From Butyrivibrio sp. NC2007 (GTDB lineage Bacteria > Bacillota > Clostridia > Lachnospirales > Lachnospiraceae): a stretch of DNA of 64,000 nt. Shown here piece after piece: positions 50,811-60,554 of the stretch. Numbering within the stretch: position 1 is the first letter of the stretch; each line of letters starts with the position of its first letter. Both the position numbers and the translations under genes were made by a program. The stretch lies in contig NZ_ATWY01000006.1 in assembly GCF_000421405.1 (NCBI RefSeq), positions 1 through 64,000 on the forward strand, given 5' to 3'. Below the pieces are notes generated by a model that worked only from the letters and a program-made list of their open reading frames with translations, had not been told where the DNA came from and made no database searches.

Positions 50811-52127
50811 ATGAATATAATCTTACTATCCGGCGGATCCGGAAAGAGACTTTGGCCCTTATCCAACGACATCCGCTCCAAACAGTTTATCAAGATATTT
50901 AAGAAGACAAATGCAGATGGCACAGACGAATACGAGTCCATGGTTCAGAGAATCTACGGTCAGATAAAAGCTGTCGATCCTGATGCCACTGTAACCATCG
51001 CAACCAGTAAGTCACAGGTATCAGCAATCCACAATCAGCTGGGCTATGATGTAGGCATCAGCGTTGAGCCTTGCAGACGTGATACATTTGCAGCCATCGC
51101 TCTCGCAACTGCATACCTTCACGATGTTCAGAAGGTTCCCGAAACTGAAGCAGTTGTTGTGTGCCCTGTAGATCCTTATGTTGATGCGGGATACTTCAAG
51201 TGCCTTGAAGATATGTGCAAGGCAGCACAGGAAGGTGACAAGAACCTCGTCCTCATGGGAATCGAGCCAACATATCCATCAGCCAAGTACGGATATATCA
51301 TTCCTAACGACAATGGCTTTGACTTCACAGAGAAGCCCGATGAGAAGACAGCTGCAGAATACATCAGCCGTCATGCTCTCTGGAACGGTGGTGTGTTCGC
51401 CTACAAGCTTTCCTATGTTCTGGAAAAGAGCCGCGAGCTCCTCGGCTCATCAGACTATGAGACACTCTTTAGCAGCTACGACACACTCAAAAAGATAAGC
51501 TTTGACTACGCTGTTGTAGAAGCCGAGAAATCCATCGAAGTCCTTAGATACTCTGGCACCTGGAAGGACCTCGGAACCTGGAACACCCTCACAGAGGCAA
51601 TGTCCGAGAACACCATAGGCGACGTTCGCATGGATACCACTTCCACCAACGTCCACGCCATCAACGAGCTTGGCGTACCGATCCTTATCATGGGAGGCCA
51701 CGACCTCATTGTGTCAGCTTCCGCCGAAGGAATCCTTGTATCAGACAAAGATCAGAGTTCATATATCAAACCTTTCGTTGACGACATCGATCAGCAGATC
51801 ATGTTCGCCGAGAAGTCCTGGGGAGACTACAGAGTTCTCGACGTTGAAGAGGGAAGCCTTACCGTAAAAGTAACCCTCAACCCCGGACACAAGATGAACT
51901 ACCACAGCCACGACCACCGCGATGAAGTCTGGACTGTAATAAGCGGAGACGGTCGCACCATAGTTGACGGCATGGAGCAGAACATCCATCCCGGCGATGT
52001 CATAACCATGGCTGCCGGATGCAAGCACACAGTAATTGCTGGCGACAACGGCCTTCAGCTCATTGAGGTACAGTTAGGCGAGTCCATCAATGCCGCCGAC
52101 AAGAAGAAATATGAGATGCCCTCGTGA
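50811..52127 (+). CDS. manC: Mannose-1-phosphate guanylyltransferase with C-terminal cupin domain
   Basis: 438 residues, the long type II form. The nucleotidyltransferase domain starts ILLSGGSGKRLWPLSNDIRS and has VVVCPVDPYVDAGYF and the sugar-binding FTEKPDEKTAAEYI, then WNGGVFAY. The C-terminal cupin (about 350-438) has HKMNYHSHDHRDEVWTVISG and HPGDVITMAAGCKHTV and could act as a phosphomannose isomerase. Makes GDP-mannose for glycan synthesis. Overlaps or abuts manA. One of few plus-strand genes. Confidence 0.94.
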   Translation: MNIILLSGGSGKRLWPLSNDIRSKQFIKIFKKTNADGTDEYESMVQRIYGQIKAVDPDATVTIATSKSQVSAIHNQLGYDVGISVEPCRRDTFAAIALATAYLHDVQKVPETEAVVVCPVDPYVDAGYFKCLEDMCKAAQEGDKNLVLMGIEPTYPSAKYGYIIPNDNGFDFTEKPDEKTAAEYISRHALWNGGVFAYKLSYVLEKSRELLGSSDYETLFSSYDTLKKISFDYAVVEAEKSIEVLRYSGTWKDLGTWNTLTEAMSENTIGDVRMDTTSTNVHAINELGVPILIMGGHDLIVSASAEGILVSDKDQSSYIKPFVDDIDQQIMFAEKSWGDYRVLDVEEGSLTVKVTLNPGHKMNYHSHDHRDEVWTVISGDGRTIVDGMEQNIHPGDVITMAAGCKHTVIAGDNGLQLIEVQLGESINAADKKKYEMPS

Positions 52128-52141
52128 AAGGACAGACAAGC

Positions 52142-53134
52142 ATGACCGGTAACGTTCCTTTTCTCCTCAGGCCCAGCAGCAAGGATTACCTGTGGGGAGG
52201 AAGCAGACTAAATGATGATTTTAACTTAGGACTGGACTCAGACCCCTTAGCAGAGGCCTGGGTCTGTTCAACGCACCCTGATGGTCCCTCATATACCACT
52301 TCGGGAAAAGAGCTTACAGATGTCCTCAAGGCTCATCCGGAATACCTTGGCACCCACGTCCTTAGCCTTACCGATGGCAAAGGTGAACTTCCTATCCTGA
52401 TAAAGTTCATCGATGCCAAGAACGATTTGTCCGTTCAGGTTCATCCCGATGATGAGTATGCCAGGATCCACGAAAACGGATCTCGCGGTAAGACAGAAGT
52501 CTGGTACGTTCTTGATGCCAAGAAAGACTCAAGCATCATCTACGGCTTTAGCATGGATGTGGATAAAGAAACCGTCCGCAAGTGTCTCAATACAAACAAG
52601 ATCACAAAGCTCCTGAGTAAAGTTCCTGCCCACAAGAACGACGTCTTTTTTATCACCCCGGGCACAGTTCACGCCATCGGATCCGGCTGCCTTATCGCCG
52701 AGATTCAGGAGAGCAGCAATGTCACCTATAGATTTTATGATTACGACCGAACTGATAAAAACGGGAACAAAAGAGAACTACATATAGACAAGGCCCTGGA
52801 AGTTGCGAACCTTAGATCAACCGCAGCTCCCCGTCAGCCCATGAGAGTCATAAAATACCGCTCCGGCTATGCCACCGAGCTTTTATCAAGATGTAAGTAT
52901 TTCATCGTTGAGAGAATGCTTCTGAATACAGAAAACAGAATTCTTGCAGAATATAAAACAGATTCCAACAGCTTCCACAGCCTTCTTATCACAGACGGCT
53001 GCGGCAGTATCGGATGGGAAGGATGCAGCGGCGGAAGCCTTAACTTCTTTAAAGGTGACTGCATCTTCATCCCGGCAGATTCAGTGCCCCTGACTCTTCA
53101 CGGAAGAGCACAGATCCTGGATGTCAGCTGTTAA
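52142..53134 (+). CDS. manA: Mannose-6-phosphate isomerase, class I
   Basis: 330 residues from ATG 52142 (AAAGGA 9 nt upstream); a GTG at 52124 overlapping the manC stop is the alternative. The type I zinc isomerase motifs are FLLRPSSKDYLWGGSRL at the start, IKFIDAKNDLSVQVHPDDEYA with zinc ligands, GKTEVWYVLDAK, FFITPGTVHAIGSGCLIAEIQ and RFYDYDR. It converts fructose-6-phosphate to mannose-6-phosphate. Gene order manC-manA makes a GDP-mannose supply pair; the mutase step may come from 21068-22804. Confidence 0.94.
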   Translation: MTGNVPFLLRPSSKDYLWGGSRLNDDFNLGLDSDPLAEAWVCSTHPDGPSYTTSGKELTDVLKAHPEYLGTHVLSLTDGKGELPILIKFIDAKNDLSVQVHPDDEYARIHENGSRGKTEVWYVLDAKKDSSIIYGFSMDVDKETVRKCLNTNKITKLLSKVPAHKNDVFFITPGTVHAIGSGCLIAEIQESSNVTYRFYDYDRTDKNGNKRELHIDKALEVANLRSTAAPRQPMRVIKYRSGYATELLSRCKYFIVERMLLNTENRILAEYKTDSNSFHSLLITDGCGSIGWEGCSGGSLNFFKGDCIFIPADSVPLTLHGRAQILDVSC

Positions 53135-53910
53135 GAAGACACCTGCGGATCCTCATAAATATAGTAATTATCAATAGTCTTAATCAGCTTCAGACCCAGC
53201 GTTGTCAGATTTTTATTGATCTTCCTGTCTTTGGCTAGAACAATATATCTGCAGCTGGTCTGTCTGGTAGCGTCAAGAAGTTCTTCAGCATCAATAATCT
53301 CGGGCTTCTCCATAACCTCGTAAACAGGGTTATAATAATCCCACTGTGTAACTACCATCTCACGGCCGAAAGGCATCAATATATCAGTATCGTACTGGCG
53401 TACAAAGTGCACCAGTTCAGAAGGAAATGCCGCCCTTACCCTGTCCTCGCCATCTGCAGGCGCAATAACATCACATATTTCAATCACATGCTGCGGAATA
53501 TGATACAGATTCTGTGCCACAGACATGTACTGATTCAAATAAACAAGATGACCTGAGAGCGCCACAACAACAAGTGCAATAACAAGCGCAATTCGCTGCT
53601 TCATCTTCCTTTCAAAGCTAAATACCAGCTTGCAGACAGCATAGCCAATCACCACATACATAGGCACAAGCCAGAGCACGCGGTAATAAGTATCACTCTC
53701 ATCAAAGGCAGCCACATAAACCATCTTTGTCACAGGGAAAAGAAATCCCGCCAGGATCACAATCGGCAGAATCCCCAGAAGTATTTTCTTTTTCAGGTCC
53801 TTCTCGGCGACAATGATGTAAATCGCTGATGCCACCAGAAGGATTGCCAGCAGCGGATTGCCAAAATACAACTTCAGAGCAACCCAGCACTCCATAAAAA
53901 TACCATACAT
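53131..53910 (-). CDS. C-terminal part of a split multi-span membrane protein (DUF6077-like)
   Basis: 259 residues if read from ATG 53910, which begins 2 nt after the stop of the preceding frame and has GAGGG 8 nt upstream. About four to five spans (LLAILLVASAIYIIVAE, ILLGILPIVILAGFLFPV, RVLWLVPMYVVIGYAVC, RIALVIALVVVALSGHLV), then a ~120-residue soluble tail ending YYIYEDPQ. With the upstream 382-residue frame it makes one ~640-residue protein of the size of DUF6077 proteins (name from memory). Whether the two halves are a natural split or a frameshifted gene cannot be decided here. Confidence 0.6.
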   Translation of the reverse strand: MYGIFMECWVALKLYFGNPLLAILLVASAIYIIVAEKDLKKKILLGILPIVILAGFLFPVTKMVYVAAFDESDTYYRVLWLVPMYVVIGYAVCKLVFSFERKMKQRIALVIALVVVALSGHLVYLNQYMSVAQNLYHIPQHVIEICDVIAPADGEDRVRAAFPSELVHFVRQYDTDILMPFGREMVVTQWDYYNPVYEVMEKPEIIDAEELLDATRQTSCRYIVLAKDRKINKNLTTLGLKLIKTIDNYYIYEDPQVSS

Positions 53911-53912
53911 AC

Positions 53913-55061
53913 TCAAACCCTCGACCAGACAGAGAAATAGATTCCAAGATAAATTATATTTGGAATAATGCAGAGGAACGCACCCAGTAGCACAGTCCAT
54001 CTCTTAGTCACAACAAGCAGTACCAGTGTCAAAAGAGCTATCAGACCACTTCCAAAAATTACACCCAATGAGCTGCATACTCCGGACAGCATATTCACCA
54101 GAGTCAGCATTATCCATGCAGTCCTAAAGCTCGTCCTCTCTTCCATCTTCGAGTCCTCAAACATCCAGAGGAACAACCAGAGGATCATCGGGAACACCAG
54201 GTTCGAAACCAGTGCCTTGCCCTGCCATGTCCTCATGAGAAAGAAGGTCGCCGGCGTATAAATAGATACATTTCCAAACATCAGAAGGAGCGATACCACG
54301 ATCATAAACACCGGTATCAGCTGTTGTCTGCTCCTGAACAGTATCCTTCCGATTTCAACATAAGCAAGATAAACCAACGGAATAAAGAACAGCGGAATAA
54401 TACTGTGAGATACAATGGTTGCGTGAATACCACTGAGCTTAGCCACAAAGGCGATCCACATGGTGATAACAGCCAGCGCATGCCTTATATCAAGCGATGT
54501 CGACATACCCGTATATGGAAGAATAGTATTCATAACATCCGCCTGCTGCGCAAGTAGCGACTCAACAACATAATAAGCATCGTCTCCGTCAAAGCTTGCC
54601 ATCACAATGCTCATGATCATCTGGAAAGCCATGATCGCAATGAATATTCCCCAATAAACCCTGCTCTCCAGGGTGTAGTCAGCCTTGTAAGTCTTAGGAT
54701 CAGTTCTCGGATTAAGAAGATCTCTTATATCAGCATGAGCTTCGCCGGGGAAAAGAGCTAAGAACTTCCCATCTCCGTCATTTAATATCCTGATACTACG
54801 TGCTATTCCAAACGCAGCAAGGAGAAGCACTGCAATAATAAAACTCCTCCTACAGTAGGTAAAAGCACTGTATACAACCTTGAACATACTGGTTATGGCA
54901 ATCACCTCAAACACAGCCATATAGACCAGATAGCCCAATATAAAGGTTATCCCCACAGTCCTTCGAAACTCAGGCAATATGAAGTTAAAAAGCAGCCCTA
55001 TACAAAAGGGAACCACCAGCAGCCACAATATCAGCTGCAGAACAGAAATAACAACTCCCAC
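53913..55061 (-). CDS. N-terminal part of a split multi-span membrane protein (DUF6077-like)
   Basis: 382 residues starting at GTG 55061 (GAGAGGG about 8 nt upstream). Nine or so spans. A long loop near 110-150 contains DIRDLLNPRTDPKTYKADYT. The segment FDGDDAYYVVESLLAQQADV near residue 178 resembles the acidic extracytoplasmic loop of polytopic glycosyltransferase-like membrane proteins (inference). It ends abruptly, SVWSRV-stop, and the next frame continues in membrane protein sequence. Sits just downstream of udk and after the SGNH/MBOAT pair. Confidence 0.65.
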   Translation of the reverse strand: MGVVISVLQLILWLLVVPFCIGLLFNFILPEFRRTVGITFILGYLVYMAVFEVIAITSMFKVVYSAFTYCRRSFIIAVLLLAAFGIARSIRILNDGDGKFLALFPGEAHADIRDLLNPRTDPKTYKADYTLESRVYWGIFIAIMAFQMIMSIVMASFDGDDAYYVVESLLAQQADVMNTILPYTGMSTSLDIRHALAVITMWIAFVAKLSGIHATIVSHSIIPLFFIPLVYLAYVEIGRILFRSRQQLIPVFMIVVSLLLMFGNVSIYTPATFFLMRTWQGKALVSNLVFPMILWLFLWMFEDSKMEERTSFRTAWIMLTLVNMLSGVCSSLGVIFGSGLIALLTLVLLVVTKRWTVLLGAFLCIIPNIIYLGIYFSVWSRV

Positions 55062-55093
55062 AAGATTGCCCTCTCAATCAAACGAATAGTATA

Positions 55094-55714
55094 TCAGTCA
55101 GCCATCATAAGCTTTAAGTGCTCACGAAGAATGTTGATACCTGTCAGGTTCTCGCCGCCGCGAGGGATGATGATATCCGCATACTTCTTACTGGGCTCAA
55201 CAAACTGCTCATGCATGGGTTTAACAGTCTCTCTGTACTGGCTGAGGATTGACTCAATACTTCTTGCACGCTCAACCATGTCACGTCTTATTCTGCGCAT
55301 CAGTCTCTCATCAGCGTCTGTATCAACGAAGACCTTGATATCCATAAGGTCACGAAGTTCCTTGCTCTCAAGGATAAGAATACCCTCTACGATGATAACC
55401 TTCTTGGGAACAACATGAACTGTCGCATCGGACCTGTTATGAATTGTGTAGTCATAAACAGGCATATCGATCTCCTCATTGTTCTTAAGCTTTTTAACAT
55501 CCTCGATCATAAGGTCTGTATCAAATGACTCAGGATGGTCATAGTTAAGCCTGCTCCTGTCCTCATAAGAGAGGTCATTGTGAGCCTTGTAGTAGGAATC
55601 GTGATTGATGACAACAATATCGTCGCCAAAAGACTCCTTGATCTTTCTTACGATTGTAGTCTTGCCTGAAGCTGTTCCTCCTGCAATACCAACTATGCAA
55701 ATCTTATCGCTCAT
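55094..55714 (-). CDS. udk: Uridine kinase
   Basis: 206 residues from ATG 55714, which has AGGAGGG 6 nt upstream; longer frames upstream read into the SGNH gene. Walker A GIAGGTASGKTT at about residues 9-20, NHDSYYKAHNDLSYEDRSRL, NYDHPESFD and VIVEGILIL are the uridine kinase pattern. It phosphorylates uridine or cytidine in pyrimidine salvage. Placed 20 bp after the SGNH gene stop, among glycan genes. Confidence 0.95.
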   Translation of the reverse strand: MSDKICIVGIAGGTASGKTTIVRKIKESFGDDIVVINHDSYYKAHNDLSYEDRSRLNYDHPESFDTDLMIEDVKKLKNNEEIDMPVYDYTIHNRSDATVHVVPKKVIIVEGILILESKELRDLMDIKVFVDTDADERLMRRIRRDMVERARSIESILSQYRETVKPMHEQFVEPSKKYADIIIPRGGENLTGINILREHLKLMMAD

Positions 55715-55733
55715 AAAATCCCTCCTGAAATAA

Positions 55734-57221
55734 TTAACCCTTAGTATAGTTACTGCCGTATGACTTGTAATAGTTATGTGATAATATCTCCCCCGACTCA
55801 CTGTCGTAGGTGATTATCTGTATGTCATACTCAAATCTTGAATCGTCGTATAAAAGATTGTTCTCCGGATCCTCATCGGTATAAAAGAGCCTGAACAAGT
55901 GCTCTACCGGCTGATAATGGACCGTTCCGAGACTGGTACTCACTCCATCAAGTGTTTCACTGCCGCTGGCCTCATAGATATTACCCGATGCCACATCATT
56001 GATCAGAATATAAGGTCCATCCGTATGATAAATCTTGGGTGTCACAGTATAGTTGTGGATCAGCCTCTGGAACTGGTTATCACCAAAAGCCTGTGATCCG
56101 TCATTGATATAAATAATGGAACTGACCTTCCCCTCTGACAGGTAGTTGAGCTGCTGATAAATGCTGTCGGAATGAACAGCCATCTCATATATATCATTGT
56201 GGAAAGCATCAGTCTTCCTCTGCCAGTCAGCGTAGGCGTCATCACCTCTGTGGTCAGTCAGATCTCCGGACTCTGCCAGAATCTCACCAATGTATTTAGT
56301 TGCCTTGATTGATCCAAGAGCATTCATGTGTCCGGTATCATTGAGGTCAGTGTACAGGTCAACTACTCCAAGATCCTGCATGTTAACAAATTCAACACCG
56401 TAGTCATTGCAGATAATCTCCGCACTGTCGATAGCTCTTTTGTCATCAGTTGTTGCACTGCAGGTCAGGAAGGTGACAATTACATCGATGCCTCTGCTCT
56501 GGCACTCCTCGATGACTTTTCTTAAGTACTCTTCACCAATCGTGTCACCACCGAGGCCATTTTCATCGTCCGGATTAGGATAGATCCCGGGAGTGAGCTC
56601 CATTCCATATCTCATCTCAGCGCCAAAGAGCTCATTTCTGTCCTGAGTTCCCCAGAGAGCCTTGTAATCGTTCTTATCAAGCTCTTCCCACCTGTTGTGG
56701 TACACATAGAAGTCTGCCAGGAACTGCTTCTTAACTTCATCGTCCTTGATAAGGTCATTTATCGCTTCAACTTTAAGTTCATTAAGCGGCCAACAGTCCA
56801 TATTCAGGTGAAGCTGCGATATAGAACTCGCACGCTCCTCATCAGAGTAGCTCTCGTCCATTTCATCCAGATACTTGTAGTTCTTCTGAAGCATGAAAGT
56901 ATCAACCACAACACACTTGGGATTGCAGTATTGGAGCGCCTCTTTAAGCTCCCAGTATGTAGCCTGCATGATGGAACCGTGACCTCCCATGTTGTAGGAA
57001 GTTATACCGTACTCTCCATACAGCACCGCCGGGTTTATTGCATTGATAACGTGGGAGGATCCAATGAACAGCACATCGATCTGATCTGCCTTATCAAAGA
57101 AGTCTCCGTACTTAAAGTCACTGTCCTTGCTGCGCAGCACGATGGTTGTAGCAAATACGCACACGCATAGCGCTGCAAGAAAAGCTATTGTTTTTAAAAT
57201 ACTTGAAATCTTAATCTTCAT
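55734..57221 (-). CDS. SGNH/DltD-like membrane-anchored acyltransferase
   Basis: 495 residues. The anchor is ILKTIAFLAALCVCVFATTIV. VLFIGSSHVINAINP near residue 50 (GSSH nucleophile), IVTFLTCSAT further in, and NDTGHMNALGSIKATKYIG near 295 (Asp and His) mark the SGNH core. The extra ~150 C-terminal residues form a beta-rich domain absent from the smaller paralogues at 43330 and 47605, perhaps a glycan-binding part. The MBOAT gene is 10 bp upstream; together they form the third acyl-transfer pair of the window. Confidence 0.8.
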   Translation of the reverse strand: MKIKISSILKTIAFLAALCVCVFATTIVLRSKDSDFKYGDFFDKADQIDVLFIGSSHVINAINPAVLYGEYGITSYNMGGHGSIMQATYWELKEALQYCNPKCVVVDTFMLQKNYKYLDEMDESYSDEERASSISQLHLNMDCWPLNELKVEAINDLIKDDEVKKQFLADFYVYHNRWEELDKNDYKALWGTQDRNELFGAEMRYGMELTPGIYPNPDDENGLGGDTIGEEYLRKVIEECQSRGIDVIVTFLTCSATTDDKRAIDSAEIICNDYGVEFVNMQDLGVVDLYTDLNDTGHMNALGSIKATKYIGEILAESGDLTDHRGDDAYADWQRKTDAFHNDIYEMAVHSDSIYQQLNYLSEGKVSSIIYINDGSQAFGDNQFQRLIHNYTVTPKIYHTDGPYILINDVASGNIYEASGSETLDGVSTSLGTVHYQPVEHLFRLFYTDEDPENNLLYDDSRFEYDIQIITYDSESGEILSHNYYKSYGSNYTKG

Positions 57222-57230
57222 TCAAAAGCC

Positions 57231-58649
57231 TCAAAACTGCTGATATATAAAACTTGATGCATTATAGCCCGCACCCCAGATACCAAATATCAGGATGGCG
57301 AGTATTGCCCCGATCATTATGATCCATCTGTACCAGATGCTCTGCTTAATGATCCTCTCCCTCATCTCAACGCCGTTGAAATTCAAGACGTCCATTATTA
57401 TCAAAAGAACTATACCTGCAATTCCAATGTTGAAACTGCCATGGGAAAGTCCAAACTTGAAGAGCGTCTCATCGCTAAGCACCCAGGGTGTAAATTCAAA
57501 GCTCTTTTTGATGATCAACAGTGCCTGTTCCAGAGAACTTGCCCTGAAGAACACCCACGCCAGATTAACCAGGAGGAATGTAAATATCGTCTTCATGGTC
57601 CTGTGTGAAAGACCGTTTCTGTCTATCTTCAAAGTCTCAACAACTTTGTCTCTGAGTGGCTGCGTAACAAATCCAAGGATCTGATAAACAGCATGGAGCA
57701 AGCCCCAAACCAGAAATGTAAGTGCTGATCCATGCCAGATACCACTTATTGCGAACACAATAAGGACATTGATATACTTCCTGACTGTTCCCTTCCTGTT
57801 TCCGCCAAGAGGAATATAAATATAATCCTTTAGCCAGCCAGACAGAGATATATGCCATCTTCTCCAGAACTCAGCTATGCTCTTAGCCATATATGGGCTG
57901 TCGAAGTTCTTCATGACATCTATGCCAAGGATCCTTGCAACACCGATAGCAATGGCAGAATATCCTGCAAAGTCACAGTAAATCTCAAATGAATAGAGCA
58001 CTGTTGCAATTGCAACTATAGTACCTTGAGCCGACTCAGGAGCCTGATAAACAGAATTGACAAATATCGCAAGTCTGTCCGCGATAACGAGTTTTAAGAA
58101 ATAGCCCCAAAGGCACTGAAGGAAGCCATCCCTGAATCTGTCAAAGTCCACCGTCACAGGATATGCGAACTGAGGCATCATGTTTCCCGATCTCTCGATA
58201 GGTCCGGATAATACCTGAGGGAAGAATGATACAAACAGCGCCAACATAAGCGGATTGTGCTCTGCGATATCATCGCCCCTGTACACATCCACCAGATAGC
58301 CGATAGATTTGAGCATGTAAAAAGAAATACCGATAGCCCCGAGAATCTTGCCACTTCTGAACACCAGCATAGCAGCGACTTCAATGACAATTGCCAGCGC
58401 CAGTATCACAGCGGCCGTCTTAGTTCTCTTTTCGTCAGCTCCGCCTGATACTTTCTCCATCAAAAGAGCTGCAAAGTAAGTCACCACAACGGTTCCTGCC
58501 ATAACAGCTGCAGCCTTCATATCAAGGCTCAGATAAAAGAGAGCACTGACAACAAGGAGCCAGATATATCTGTATTTTCTTGGAATAAAGAAATTGATCA
58601 GCGCCACTATGGGCAACATAATCAGAAATCCAAATGATACAAATTGCAT
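57231..58649 (-). CDS. MBOAT-family O-acyltransferase
   Basis: 472 residues from ATG 58649 (GAAGG upstream; an in-frame TTG two codons earlier is weaker). About 11 spans. Motifs: EFWRRWHISLSGWLKDYIYI, GNRKGTVRKYI and ISGIWHGSALTFLVWGLLHA with the catalytic His near residue 315. Third MBOAT of the window. A GC hairpin (58676-58695) separates it from the flavoprotein gene upstream. Confidence 0.92.
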   Translation of the reverse strand: MQFVSFGFLIMLPIVALINFFIPRKYRYIWLLVVSALFYLSLDMKAAAVMAGTVVVTYFAALLMEKVSGGADEKRTKTAAVILALAIVIEVAAMLVFRSGKILGAIGISFYMLKSIGYLVDVYRGDDIAEHNPLMLALFVSFFPQVLSGPIERSGNMMPQFAYPVTVDFDRFRDGFLQCLWGYFLKLVIADRLAIFVNSVYQAPESAQGTIVAIATVLYSFEIYCDFAGYSAIAIGVARILGIDVMKNFDSPYMAKSIAEFWRRWHISLSGWLKDYIYIPLGGNRKGTVRKYINVLIVFAISGIWHGSALTFLVWGLLHAVYQILGFVTQPLRDKVVETLKIDRNGLSHRTMKTIFTFLLVNLAWVFFRASSLEQALLIIKKSFEFTPWVLSDETLFKFGLSHGSFNIGIAGIVLLIIMDVLNFNGVEMRERIIKQSIWYRWIIMIGAILAILIFGIWGAGYNASSFIYQQF

Positions 58650-58675
58650 AAACAAACCTTCTTAATCAAAATATA

Positions 58676-58695
58676 AGGCGGCAAAAACGCCGCCT
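58676..58695 (-). terminator. Hairpin between flavoprotein and MBOAT genes
   Basis: Minus strand AGGCGGC / GCCGCCT with GTTTTT loop, followed by TATATTTTGATT. Short U tract; may attenuate rather than fully stop transcription into the MBOAT-SGNH-udk genes. Confidence 0.55.
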
Positions 58696-58710
58696 ACATA
58701 TTTTAGTTAT

Positions 58711-60297
58711 TTAGTCAATTTCTACTTCATCCTCTTCTTCTGATTTGGATTCATCAGTTTCGTGGTACTCTTCCTCAGTGTTAACACTCCAGATATTGCT
58801 TCTGTCAGTCACGCCACCAAGGATGTTCTTGACAGTCTCAAAGGAAGTGCACATTGAATGGTCGATATTGTTGTATCTGTGCTGACCGTTACGTCCTACA
58901 CAGTAGAGGTTATCAATAGTGTTGAGATATTCAACGAGCTTGTCCATCTCATCATAGGTATCAAAGTAAGCAGGATATGCCTTCTTAACCTTCTCCATAT
59001 GATAGTCGATAACTTCGCCGGCGTTGTTGATAAGTCCAAGAGATACCATCTCGCCGATAGCCATCTTGGCAAACTCATCCTCGGTCATGGTCCACATTGA
59101 GTCGCCCTCGAAGCAGAAGTACTCAAGTCCAACCCAGACGGTGTTCTCAAGGTCTTTTACCAAATAAGGTGACCAGTTGTTGTATATCTGGAAACGTCCC
59201 ATCTTGACTGATCTCTCCTGAACGTATACCCAGTTATCGGGAACGATGTTTCCGATAGTCTTGATGTTGGTCTTATTCTCAAGATTAAGCTTGGGAACAA
59301 GAACGCCGAGAGTCATGTAATCACGGTAAGGAAGTCCTGCTGCGATTCTTGCAGGATCTGCAGGAACATCATTCATACCTGCAACAAGGTCCTTAATAGG
59401 CATTGAACTGATAACTACATCACCGTCAATATCAATCTCCTGTCCATCCTGAAGATAAGTAACACCCTTCACATGGTTGCCATCCTTGCGGATCTTAACA
59501 ACCTTGGCATTCATGATGATGGTTCCGCCGAGCTTCTTGATCTCCTCAGCTGTTACATCCCAGAGCTGTCCGGGACCAAGCTTAGGATATTTGAACTCCT
59601 CGATAAGGGAGGTGTTGACCTTACGGTTCTTAACCTTAAACACTCTTCCGAGGTAATCTCTGATGATACCAAAGATTGATAATCCCTTTGTTCTCTGCTT
59701 GCCCCAGGAAGCATCGATCTCTGATGGATGTCTGCCCCAGAGGTTCTCTGTATAGTACTCAAAGAACATTGAGTATAACTTCTTACCGAAGTTGTTGATG
59801 TAGAGGTTCTCAAGATTATCCTCGGGTCTCTTGTGGAATACGGATCCCAGGTATGAGAATCCAACCTTCATGGTGGTTATAAAACCAAAGTTCTTAAATG
59901 TCTCAGGCTTAAGTGAGATAGGATAATCATAGAACTTGGAATCGAAAAGGATACGGGAGACACGATGCCTTTTAAGCATTACCCTGTCTTCCTTCTCCGG
60001 ATCAGGTCCTCCCTGATTCATCTGTATCTGTGTGCCAAGAATCTTGTAGTCGTAGGCGTCAGATCCTTGCTGCGGAAGCATGTTCTCCCACCATTCGTTA
60101 ACCTCAGGAACCTTGGAAAAGAATCTGTGGCCACCCATATCCATTCTGTTGCCCTTATACTCAACAGTTCTGGAAATACCACCAAACTTCTCAGTCTCCT
60201 CAAATACTACAACCTGATAGTCCTTGGATTTCTTTAAAAGCTCATAAGCAGCAGTAAGTCCCGCAGGGCCTGCGCCAATGACAAGTGCTTTCTTCAT
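58711..60297 (-). CDS. FAD-dependent oxidoreductase, UDP-galactopyranose-mutase-like
   Basis: 528 residues. The N-terminal FAD site is [18 protein letters not shown], then [31 protein letters not shown], a pattern shared by UDP-galactopyranose mutase, amine oxidases and protoporphyrinogen-oxidase-like proteins. The active-site region [18 protein letters not shown] and the C-terminal [21 protein letters not shown] match Glf-like enzymes. It has an acidic tail ([13 protein letters not shown]). In a glycan locus, a role in making a furanose or modified sugar nucleotide is plausible, not proven. Own promoter at 60340-60368. Confidence 0.82.
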   Translation of the reverse strand: MKKALVIGAGPAGLTAAYELLKKSKDYQVVVFEETEKFGGISRTVEYKGNRMDMGGHRFFSKVPEVNEWWENMLPQQGSDAYDYKILGTQIQMNQGGPDPEKEDRVMLKRHRVSRILFDSKFYDYPISLKPETFKNFGFITTMKVGFSYLGSVFHKRPEDNLENLYINNFGKKLYSMFFEYYTENLWGRHPSEIDASWGKQRTKGLSIFGIIRDYLGRVFKVKNRKVNTSLIEEFKYPKLGPGQLWDVTAEEIKKLGGTIIMNAKVVKIRKDGNHVKGVTYLQDGQEIDIDGDVVISSMPIKDLVAGMNDVPADPARIAAGLPYRDYMTLGVLVPKLNLENKTNIKTIGNIVPDNWVYVQERSVKMGRFQIYNNWSPYLVKDLENTVWVGLEYFCFEGDSMWTMTEDEFAKMAIGEMVSLGLINNAGEVIDYHMEKVKKAYPAYFDTYDEMDKLVEYLNTIDNLYCVGRNGQHRYNNIDHSMCTSFETVKNILGGVTDRSNIWSVNTEEEYHETDESKSEEEDEVEID

Positions 60298-60339
60298 AAC
60301 GTCAACCTTCCTGTTAAAATCTAATCAAACAATAACTAA

Positions 60340-60368
60340 AGTATACCTTAATGAAGGGTTTTCTTCAA
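60340..60368 (-). promoter_or_regulatory. Promoter of the flavoprotein gene
   Basis: Minus strand: -35 TTGAAG (60363-60368), 17-nt spacer, -10 TATACT (60340-60345), about 40 nt before the ATG at 60297. Confidence 0.75.
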
Positions 60369-60441
60369 CTCAAAGGGAATAAACAATATTTTCTCATATT
60401 ACAATCGCATTACCGTTAATCAATTAGCGTAGGGTAGTTAA

Positions 60442-60485
60442 TTTCTTAAGAATTTCTTAAGATTAACGGCAGATTTTCTTAAGAT
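60442..60485 (+). promoter_or_regulatory. Four tandem 11-bp units, OmpR/PhoB-type regulator site
   Basis: TTTCTTAAGAA, TTTCTTAAGAT, TAACGGCAGAT, TTTCTTAAGAT follow without gaps. A -10 TAAAAT is at 60521-60526 with no matching -35, as expected of an activated promoter. The spacing suggests two regulator dimers ending just upstream of the -35 position. Confidence 0.6.
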
Positions 60486-60554
60486 TGCCCCAAAAGTCTT
60501 TTAAATTGAAAATCAAGTGTTAAAATAACTGATGGAAAGACGAGGAGACAAATT

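Noticed and set aside
53905..53950. Programmed ribosomal frameshift site in the split membrane gene
   Set aside because: No classic X-XXY-YYZ slippery heptamer or downstream pseudoknot is evident; restart at the nearby ATG is simpler.
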